DNA of 21,349 bases from Bin80 sp022820435. GTDB lineage: Bacteria; Bacteroidota; Rhodothermia; Rhodothermales; Bin80. Each line of letters starts with the position of its first letter. The first letter of the stretch is position 1. The DNA lies in NCBI GenBank assembly GCA_022820435.1, contig JAJEFL010000013.1:1-21349 (forward strand). The letters are read 5' to 3'. The notes under the pieces were generated by a model. It did not search any database. It had not been told where the DNA came from and saw only the letters and a list, made by a program, of their open reading frames with translations. This document shows positions 15,237 through 21,349 of this stretch, one piece after another. The translations under genes were made by a program, and so were the position numbers.

Positions 15237-17159
15237 ATGTACAAGAAAATTTTTGTTCCGGTTGACAATTCGGAGCACTCCATTAGCGCGGTGGATATGG
15301 CCATTGAGTTGGCGGGGCGGTTTGAGTCGACTGTGACGGCGAGCCATGCATATGCAGCCCGGATGCATGACTACCGGTTCAAGCAGATGGAGTACACGCT
15401 CCCCGAAGAGTATCTGATTGAAGATGCAATGGAGAAGCAGCGAAAGATCCATGATACGCTCATCACCATGGGGCTGGAACTCATCAGCGATTCCTATCTG
15501 GTGGTTGCAGAGCAGCGGTGCAAAGAAGCGGGGATTCCGTTTGAGCCCAAGATGTACGATGGAAAGAACTGGAAGGTGATTGCCAGAGATATTGAGGAGA
15601 GCGACTATGAGTTAGTCATCATGGGAGCTTTGGGGCTGGGGGCGGTGAAGGACAGTGTGTTGGGGAGTGTCTGTGAGCGGGTTACGCGACGGGTGCGGAC
15701 CGATACGCTGGTGATCAAGAAGGTGGATCTGGAAGATGTGACCGAAGATGGAACGCCTGTGGGCAATATTGTGGTCGGGATTGATGGCAGTCCGGAATCG
15801 TTTGCGGGGCTGCGTACGGCGCTGGAACTGGGCAAAAAGACGGGGCGTCAGGTGGAGGCGGTATCGGTGTACGATCCTTATCTGCATTATGCCATGTTCA
15901 ACAGCATTGTGAATGTGCTCACCGAAAAGGCTTCGAAGGTGTTTAAGTTCAAAGAGCAGGAGCAACTCCATGAAGAGGTGATAGACACCGGGCTGGCCAA
16001 GATCTACCAGTCGCATCTGGATATTGCAAGGCGGATCGCCGCCGATTCGGGAGTGAACCTGAAGATCACACTTCTGGATGGAAAGGCATTTGAGAAGATG
16101 CTCCAGTATGTGCGGCGCGAAAATCCGTGGCTTCTGGTATTGGGGCGTATCGGCGTGCACAGTGACGAGGATATGGATATTGGGAGCAATACCGAAAATC
16201 TCCTCCGTCAGGCCCCCTGTAATATCCTGTTATCCAGCCAGCGCTACATTCCCCCGGTGGATGTGAGTGCAGAGGAGTCCATGCTGTGGACGGAGCCGGC
16301 GACCCGCCTCTTAAATACAGCCCCTGATTTTGCGCGTGGAATTGCGCGGACTACGATCCACCGCTGGGCAATGGAGCGGGGCCACTCTGTGATTACCCGC
16401 AAAATTGTAGAGCAGGCCATGGGCAATATCCTGCCCCGTTCGTCGATGATCAAGATGGGGATCATTGCAGAGGACACGGCCGCCAAGGAAATTGCTGCGA
16501 AGGACTCGGTGACCTGGATTTGCAGCCGATGCGGGTATGCTGCGCGGGATTTCGAGCCGGTACGGTGCGCAGTGTGCGGCAGTTCTGCGGAGGCGTTTCA
16601 GAAACTGGACAAGGAGGCGATTGATCAGTTGGCCAAGTTGGAGGGGGGGACGCAGGAGCAGGATACATTTGACGATGTCCGTCTGAAGTGGAGCAAGGAT
16701 GCACTGAAGGAACTTCGTACGATTCCCGACGGCTACCAGATGCGCCGCGCGAAAGCGCAGATTGAAAAGCGTGCCCGCGTGCAGCGTGTCCCGACCATCA
16801 CCCTGGACATGGTGCGCAGTGTGATCGCAGGGACTGCGGAAGAATTGCAGAATCTCACCCCGGGGGGACATTTGAAGACCCCGGGCAAGCATGATGGCGG
16901 ATCCCGGGATGCACCAGCCCGCAGGGCTATGGCGGATCTGGTTCAGGACGGAGAATTTATGTGGGTACCGGACGCGCATGTACGCCTGAATCGGGTTCCT
17001 GAGGGATTTATGCGGACCCGTACCAAGGAACGGATTGAAGCCGTTGCGCGTGAGCGAAAGACGGATCTGATTACGCTGGCGATTACGGAAGAGGGAATCA
17101 GGGAGGGGTTAAAATTGATGGAGGAGATGATCAGGGATCAGGCAGCCGAGGCTCCGTGA
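15237..17159 (+). CDS. Double UspA protein with three PCP_red domains and a rubredoxin-like zinc ribbon
   Basis: 640 residues with an unusual architecture. UspA domain 1 (1-163) carries the nucleotide-binding G-rich motif GALGLGAVKDSVLGSV (130-145). UspA domain 2 (about 176-335) begins IVVGIDGSPES and ends LGRIGVHS with APCNILLS; its glycine motif is less regular. Then come PCP_red copy 1 (349-399, WTEPATRLLNTAP), a rubredoxin-like ribbon (C429, C432, C444, C447; ICSRCGYAA and CAVCGSS), PCP_red copy 2 (484-532, KWSKDALKELRTIP) and PCP_red copy 3 (575-628, MWVPDAHVRLNRVP). UspA domains bind ATP or act as regulatory modules; PCP_red is known from BchB/ChlB, where the C-terminal region contributes to protochlorophyllide binding. 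I infer a scaffold or sensor for tetrapyrrole or metal-cofactor handling. Start ATG 15237 without a clear ribosome-binding site. Confidence 0.85.
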   Translation: MYKKIFVPVDNSEHSISAVDMAIELAGRFESTVTASHAYAARMHDYRFKQMEYTLPEEYLIEDAMEKQRKIHDTLITMGLELISDSYLVVAEQRCKEAGIPFEPKMYDGKNWKVIARDIEESDYELVIMGALGLGAVKDSVLGSVCERVTRRVRTDTLVIKKVDLEDVTEDGTPVGNIVVGIDGSPESFAGLRTALELGKKTGRQVEAVSVYDPYLHYAMFNSIVNVLTEKASKVFKFKEQEQLHEEVIDTGLAKIYQSHLDIARRIAADSGVNLKITLLDGKAFEKMLQYVRRENPWLLVLGRIGVHSDEDMDIGSNTENLLRQAPCNILLSSQRYIPPVDVSAEESMLWTEPATRLLNTAPDFARGIARTTIHRWAMERGHSVITRKIVEQAMGNILPRSSMIKMGIIAEDTAAKEIAAKDSVTWICSRCGYAARDFEPVRCAVCGSSAEAFQKLDKEAIDQLAKLEGGTQEQDTFDDVRLKWSKDALKELRTIPDGYQMRRAKAQIEKRARVQRVPTITLDMVRSVIAGTAEELQNLTPGGHLKTPGKHDGGSRDAPARRAMADLVQDGEFMWVPDAHVRLNRVPEGFMRTRTKERIEAVARERKTDLITLAITEEGIREGLKLMEEMIRDQAAEAP

Positions 17160-18055
17160 AGAACTACAACGATATAGCGACCGATGGCGGCTCCGATGTA
17201 TTGGGGCAGGTTGCCGAACAACTTGACCGGCTCAATCAGCGCCTCAGGCGGATCCGAACGATGATTGCGGTGATGAGTGGAAAGGGCGGGGTTGGAAAAA
17301 GCACGGTGACTGCGAGTATGGCAGATGCCTTAACCCGGAGCGGGATTCGTACGGGAGTCATGGATGCCGATTTGAACGGGCCGTGTATGATGCAGATGAT
17401 GGGGGTTTCTGATTTCAAGCCTTTGTCCCGGAACGGTTCCATGGCGGCGGCCCGGAATGAGTCTGGTATCCCGGTCATGTCTATGGGGATGTTTTTGCCC
17501 AGCGAATATACTCCGCTTGTATGGGAGGCAAATACGCAGCAGGGCGCGTATACCTGGCGCTCCATGGTGGAGATGAGTGCATTGCGGGAGTTACTTTCGG
17601 ACACGGACTGGGGTGATCTGGATGTCTTATTGATTGATCTGCCTCCAGGTGCGGAGCGTCTCCAGAATCTGGCAGACCTGCTCCCCAATTTATCGGGTAC
17701 TGTGGTCGTGACAACCCCGTCATCAGTGGCGATGAAGGTGGTTGGACGCTCAATCTCAATGGCGACGGAAATTGCCAAGGTCAGGGTGGCGGGGGTGATT
17801 GAAAATATGAGTGCGATGGTCTGTCCGGCGTGTGATTACCGGGATCAGTTTTTCAGGGGAGACTCCACAGTAAAGGACTTGGCGGAGGCACATAATGTCC
17901 CGTATCTGGGGGCGATCCCTTATGATCAGGGGCTTGCCTATTGTCTGGACAGCGGCGAATCGTACCTTAAACATCATCCATCCAAGCCGGCAGCCGCTGC
18001 GATCTTAGAAATTACGCAGCGCATGGTGTTCTGGATTAAATCTGAATTTTCATGA
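17156..18055 (+). CDS. Mrp/NBP35-family P-loop ATPase (Fe-S carrier type)
   Basis: 299 residues from a GTG at 17156 that overlaps the previous stop by 4 bp. SGKGGVGKST (41-50) is the deviant Walker A motif of the MinD/Mrp group; MDADLNGP (69-76) is Mrp-like switch I and DLPPG (161-165) the Walker B/switch II. CPAC (223-226) matches the CxxC pair through which Mrp/ApbC/NBP35 dimers bridge a [4Fe-4S] cluster. An additional ~35-residue N-terminal helix precedes the ATPase core. Mrp proteins carry and transfer Fe-S clusters to apo-proteins. The operon encodes a radical SAM enzyme and a ferredoxin that need clusters, so a dedicated carrier is plausible. Its next gene is also overlapping. Confidence 0.87.
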   Translation: MKNYNDIATDGGSDVLGQVAEQLDRLNQRLRRIRTMIAVMSGKGGVGKSTVTASMADALTRSGIRTGVMDADLNGPCMMQMMGVSDFKPLSRNGSMAAARNESGIPVMSMGMFLPSEYTPLVWEANTQQGAYTWRSMVEMSALRELLSDTDWGDLDVLLIDLPPGAERLQNLADLLPNLSGTVVVTTPSSVAMKVVGRSISMATEIAKVRVAGVIENMSAMVCPACDYRDQFFRGDSTVKDLAEAHNVPYLGAIPYDQGLAYCLDSGESYLKHHPSKPAAAAILEITQRMVFWIKSEFS

Positions 18056-18540
18056 AATTTCTTTGTGTCCCCTGTGATCAGCCGATGAACCTGCACTCGA
18101 CGCATGGCCCGTTTGACGGCTCAATGTCTATTGTGTATCAGTGTTCTGCGTGTGATGTTCAGATGGCTATGCTGACGAACAAGGCCGAAACCCAGATGGT
18201 ACGTTCTTTGGGGGTCAAGATTGGCGGCCGAACGACTCCCGCGGAGCCGATGGAGACGTTACGTTCCAATCTGGCGGTAAACCCTGAAGAGTCTGCTTCG
18301 GAACCTGCTCCGTCCGGTGGAAAGTGTCCCTTTACCGGGGTCATCAGTGATGCGATTGCATCGGCGGAGACGGAATCTGCTTTTACCTGGACCTCGGAGG
18401 CTTTAACACGTCTGGAATCAATTCCAGCCTATGTTCAGCCGATGGTGAAGCGCAACATTGAAGATTATGCCCGGGCGAAAAATCTTTCTGTGATTGATGA
18501 TACGTTGATGGACGATATGAAGGGGCAGCTTGGGATGTAG
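18052..18540 (+). CDS. Zinc-ribbon protein with C-terminal PCP_red domain
   Basis: 162 residues; ATG 18052 overlaps the stop of the Mrp gene (ATGA). The N-terminal part has two CxxC pairs (C5/C8 in CVPC and C31/C34 in CSAC), the pattern of a zinc ribbon or a small metal site. A Pro/Ser-rich linker and a GGKCPFTG segment follow. Residues about 112-160 (TWTSEALTRLESIP, then NIEDYARAKNLSVI) are a PCP_red domain, the fifth in this operon. Last gene of the operon; a weak hairpin (18563-18577) follows about 20 bases downstream. Function is not known; the shared domain ties it to the radical SAM and UspA-PCP_red proteins. Confidence 0.8.
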   Translation: MKFLCVPCDQPMNLHSTHGPFDGSMSIVYQCSACDVQMAMLTNKAETQMVRSLGVKIGGRTTPAEPMETLRSNLAVNPEESASEPAPSGGKCPFTGVISDAIASAETESAFTWTSEALTRLESIPAYVQPMVKRNIEDYARAKNLSVIDDTLMDDMKGQLGM

Positions 18541-18909
18541 TCTGCAGTATGAGAAACGGTTGCCTGTTATTTACAGGTTCTAGATCTTCTACATTGAGAT
18601 TCAGTGATTCATCAGCCGGCAGTTCCACCATTACGTTCTTCGTGCATTGAGTCTTGGCGAGTGTTCCGGTCAGAATTCTGGTCATGCGGGGATCAAATGA
18701 ACGGTACCTGCGGGGTTTCAATTTGCAGGCCTTGTCAACCAGAGCAAGTTTCACATGGATCACTATTGGCATGCGGTTTTTTCAGGGGCGGTCAAAGACT
18801 TCGAGAAGTGTGGAAATTCAAAGAATATGAGTGGCCTTCTGACTGAGTGAGCATTTCCGTACATTCGTCTAGTTATAGACATTAATTACCAACCAATCTA
18901 TTCTTGTTC
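18541..18909. other. Gap between operon and transposase remnant
   Basis: No supported gene. CCTGT/ACAGG (18563-18567 with 18573-18577) makes a short hairpin that may end the operon, but it lacks a proper T-run. A minus-strand open frame (18383-18772) reads smoothly for about 80 codons but overlaps the end of the PCP_red gene and shows no known motif. The short inverted repeat GTCTA/TAGAC around 18869-18882 lies just before the transposase frame. Confidence 0.35.
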
Positions 18910-20658
18910 ATGTTTATTGATACCGTGAAGAACCGCCGCTGGTCCCCGACCATCCTCATCCGTGAGTCCAAATGGATCGACGGAAAAACCCAGAAAATCA
19001 CCCTCGCAAATCTCACCAAACTCCCTCAACCGGTCATTGACGGAATCCGAATCCTCTTGAAAGGGGGCATTGCCGTTGATTCCGTTGAAGATGCATTTAC
19101 CATTGTCAGCAATACCCCTCATGGACATGTTGCTGCGGTCCTGGGGATCATGGAAAAGTTGAATATTCCGAGCCTGATTGCCCCAAACAATTCCCGCTTT
19201 CGTCGGCTGGTGCTGGGTATGATTGCTGTACGGGTGCTGGAGCAAAGCAATCTGGCGACCAGTACCATATTGGATGTTGCCAGTAACGCCAGCACACTCA
19301 ATGATGAACTTGCCCTCAACCGCGTGGATCAGGATGATCTCTATCGTGCGATGGGGAAACTGGTCAAACGCAAGACGGCCATTGAGCGCCGTCTGGCTAA
19401 ACGGCATCTCACCGAGTCAGGCATGGTACTCTGTGATGTCGCAGGCAGTTATATGGATGACAAGAAAAGTGAAATTACCTCCTCTGAGTACGACCGTGAC
19501 AGGAAGACAGGCACAGAGCAGATTGCTATTGGCCTGATGACCGCCCCTGATGGCTGTCCAGTGTCGGTGGATGTCTTTTCCGATAATACCGGCGATGGAA
19601 AGTTCCTCAGTACCCAGGTGGACAAAATTCAGAAAACCTTTGAACTCAAGCATATGGTGTTGGTGGGAGGTCGGGAGATCTTGAAGCAAAAGCACATCCA
19701 GGAGGAGGTTATGCCCGCAGGGCTGGACTGGATCACCAGTATGAAAAAGAGTTAGATTCGCAAGATTGTGGAACAGGAAAATATTCAAATGAGCCTGTTT
19801 GATGATCAGGATTTAGTGGAAGTCCGCAGTCATCTATATTCGGAAGAGCGTCTGCTCCTATACAGGAATCCCTTGCAGGCAGACAAGGGCAAACGGCAGC
19901 GGGAAGAATTTTTGGCCAGAACGGAGGAAGCATTGGATGAAATTGTGCAGGCGACAAGGCGAAAGGCGCAAAGGTTGGAAGATCAGGGAGCCATTGGGGT
20001 GCGGGTCGGGAGCGTGGTGGGGAAGCACAAAATGTGGAAATTTTTTACGCTGGATATCCGGCATGGACATTTTTCTTACATCCGCAATACGGAGGCGATT
20101 GCGCAGGCAGAGCGACTTGACGGCATGTATGCAATCCGTTCCAGTATGAAGGAGGGGCCGGAACCGGAAGAATTAGTGGCGAATTACAAGCGTTTATCCA
20201 TGGTTGAGTTTGCCTCCCGTACGATGAATCGTCTCTCGCACCATGCATGTCCGACGTATCATCGAAAAAAAGACCGGATGATTGCGCATGTCTTTCTGTG
20301 TATGCTGGCTTATTACGTAGAGTATCATCTGCGCCGGGAACTGGCACCGATGCTGTATGCAGAGGATGATCCCGCGAAAAAAAAGGTGCAGCGTGAAAAT
20401 ATAGTGGAGTGGGCCGGATCTTTGCCCAAGGCGAAAGGGGAAGTTCAGACCAGACAAAGGGAACAGGACGAAAAGGTGATGGATTTTTTGAGTCTGATGG
20501 ACGAACTTGCGGGACTCTGCCGACTGGTTGTGCGTCCGAAAACAGGGGCGAACGCGGAGAAAGAAGTGATCATGCTGGAGACGGTCAGCAAGACGCAACA
20601 GAAGGCTTTCGAGATTCTGGGAGTTGATGCCCGGAAACCATTCATGTCGAAAAAATGA
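18904..20658 (+). mobile_element. IS1634-like insertion sequence remnant, ends not resolved
   Basis: The transposase coding region defines the element; I could not find convincing matching terminal inverted repeats or a target duplication in the roughly 60 bases upstream and 100 bases downstream. It is inserted after the last gene of the PCP_red operon and does not disrupt it. The loss of a catalytic aspartate and the stop codon indicate that the copy is immobile unless helped in trans. Confidence 0.7.
18910..20658 (+). pseudogene. IS1634-type (IS4-group) transposase interrupted by an amber codon
   Basis: One frame runs from ATG 18910 to the stop at 20656-20658 (about 582 codons, normal for this family) but holds an in-frame TAG at 19753-19755. 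Before it: MFIDTVKNRRWSPTILIRES and KITLANLTKLP, the usual N-terminus, and a DDE core beginning VLCDVAGSYM. After it: IRKIVEQENIQMSLFDDQDL and RLLLYRNP, with the typical C-terminal AYYVEYHLRREL. Relatives usually have a sense codon in the ITSMKKS-x-IRK position, so a CAG-to-TAG change is the simplest origin. The second catalytic aspartate motif, normally VLVGDRG, reads VLVGGRE (about residue 253), so the aspartate is lost as well. The gene is therefore probably dead. TTG at 18904 is an alternative start but ATG 18910 fits the family. Confidence 0.85.
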
Positions 20659-20740
20659 ATCCTCAATTTCCCGTTTCGGACGGCATCAATTTGCTCAGAA
20701 GAAATCTCCAACTACCTGAGAATACCGTATACTGAGGAGG

Positions 20741-20836
20741 CAAAAAGAGAGGAAGGTTCGTCCATATGGATGAACCAAGTAATTAACCAGACTACGAGAT
20801 CTCGGCCCAGCAGGGCTCAGGTCTTGCCTCTTTTTG
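20741..20836 (+). other. Structured intergenic element: closing stem with two internal hairpins
   Basis: CAAAAAGAG (20741-20749) pairs perfectly with CTCTTTTTG (20828-20836). Inside are a strong hairpin, GGTTC/GAACC extended through TCCA/TGGA (20755-20776), and a smaller one, GCCC/GGGC with loop AGCA (20805-20816). The layout resembles a small structured RNA or a remnant of an element end. No known family recognised. Confidence 0.35.
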
Positions 20837-21072
20837 AGAAAACGTTTATTCTCTGCTTCATGTTTGTTGCCCCCAAGTTTGGTGATGGAGAGACGGTCTT
20901 TATACTGGGTCTGGAGCGGATAGAGGTGGAACAGGGTTCTGGATAAATGGAGGGCGGGTACGATGTTGGTTTTGTCTTTCTACGATGATGCTGTCTAGCG
21001 ACAGCTGCTTTTTCGCAAGCGTCGCTGAGAATTTTAATGGAGGGGATGGACAACATCATTTGAATACACACG

Positions 21073-21183
21073 TATTGCCACCAGCGATTGCGATACTTCG
21101 TCTTCGACAGTTCCCCCCGCTATGGTCAGGTCAGGAAGGCAGCGGAGGCCGGGCAAGGCGAAGTAGATGGTTGGGGCCTCAGA
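21073..21183 (+). ncRNA. Possible signal recognition particle RNA (4.5S type)
   Basis: GGTCAGGTCAGGAAGGCAGC (21124-21143) resembles the invariant SRP RNA apical domain (GGTCAGG, then a GGAA loop, then AGCAGC). It sits at the tip of a potential long hairpin: CCGCT/AGCGG (21117-21121 with 21141-21145), TACTTCG/CGAAGTA (21094-21100 with 21159-21165) and ACCA/TGGT plus GCC/GGC outside. Against it: the residue closing the GGAA loop is A instead of C, AGCAGC is imperfect, and the lower stem has an asymmetric loop. If correct, this is ffs, the RNA that binds Ffh for co-translational membrane targeting. Confidence 0.35.
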
Positions 21184-21349
21184 CCACGGATGACCGCATT
21201 AATGCATTAGGGCTGGCGAAAAATTAATATAGCTTTAGAAATTCTTTAGTTGTCGCTATTGTTTTTGGCCTCTTACGAGGAATTCAGAGAGCTTTCGTAC
21301 GAGAAACTGTCCATATCGTAACATTATTCCCGATACTCTCCTCCCTATG

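Larger units (their letters stand above)
20659..21349. other. Downstream stretch without a supported protein gene
   Basis: About 690 bases after the transposase. Short open frames on both strands show no motif. The stretch contains several potential RNA structures: a closed two-hairpin fold (20741-20836), two overlapping hairpins (20991-21026) and a possible SRP RNA (about 21073-21183). The last 120 bases are AT-rich and may hold the promoter of a gene beyond the window. Confidence 0.4.

Noticed and set aside
18383..18772. 129-residue minus-strand open frame
   Set aside because: Reads smoothly in part but overlaps the end of the zinc-ribbon PCP_red gene and shows no known family feature.
20985..21227. 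80-residue plus-strand open frame
   Set aside because: Motif-free and coincides with the SRP RNA-like hairpin; probably non-coding.
1..21349. CRISPR array, tRNA or rRNA gene
   Set aside because: No regularly spaced direct repeats, no tRNA cloverleaf ending in CCA and no rRNA-like stretch seen on either strand.

Overview
The window is a bacterial chromosome segment, most likely from the FCB/Bacteroidota side and perhaps Rhodothermota or Balneolota. Three things suggest this. One is a DUF2723 membrane protein typical of those phyla. Another is a Bacteroidota-type promoter (TTTG, 19 nt, TAnnTTTG) at 8346-8376. The third is that most genes, apart from ybeY, start without a visible Shine-Dalgarno sequence and several start with GTG. 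The assignment is an inference; no rRNA gene is present.

Layout. Positions 1-2043 hold a visibly AT-richer, probably acquired DNA-modification/defence cassette: an EcoRI-type adenine methyltransferase (5' end outside the window), a DUF262-HNH nuclease, and a coupled 54-residue basic protein with an AT-hook-like core. Positions 2044-3087 are degraded: a small coiled-coil/membrane protein gene broken by a frameshift, and an inverted repeat with flanking short direct repeats. Positions 3088-7114 are chromosomal-type genes: DUF2723 protein, an unknown 163-residue protein and the rRNA-maturation endonuclease YbeY. A tandem DoxX-domain protein follows on the minus strand (7101-8273).

The centrepiece is a ten-gene, one-direction, tightly packed operon (8415-18540). 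It encodes (i) a CydA-like cytochrome bd family subunit with no CydB; (ii) three membrane-attached c-type cytochromes with five CXXCH sites in total, the third fused to an ethylbenzene-dehydrogenase-type heme b domain; and (iii) a biogenesis-like set: a NirJ/AhbD-like radical SAM-SPASM protein, a small ferredoxin lacking one cluster cysteine, an unknown helical protein, a double-UspA/rubredoxin-like fusion, a Mrp/NBP35 ATPase and a zinc-ribbon protein. The PCP_red domain (the C-terminal domain of BchB/ChlB protochlorophyllide reductase) occurs five times across three of these proteins. My reading is an atypical bd-family respiratory complex that exchanges electrons with cytochrome c, co-inherited with a dedicated tetrapyrrole or Fe-S maturation module. 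The grouping is seen in the sequence; the function is inferred.

Positions 18910-20658 are a decayed IS1634-type transposase gene with an in-frame amber codon and a lost catalytic-motif aspartate. The last ~690 bases hold no convincing protein gene, but contain structured intergenic sequence and a possible SRP RNA.
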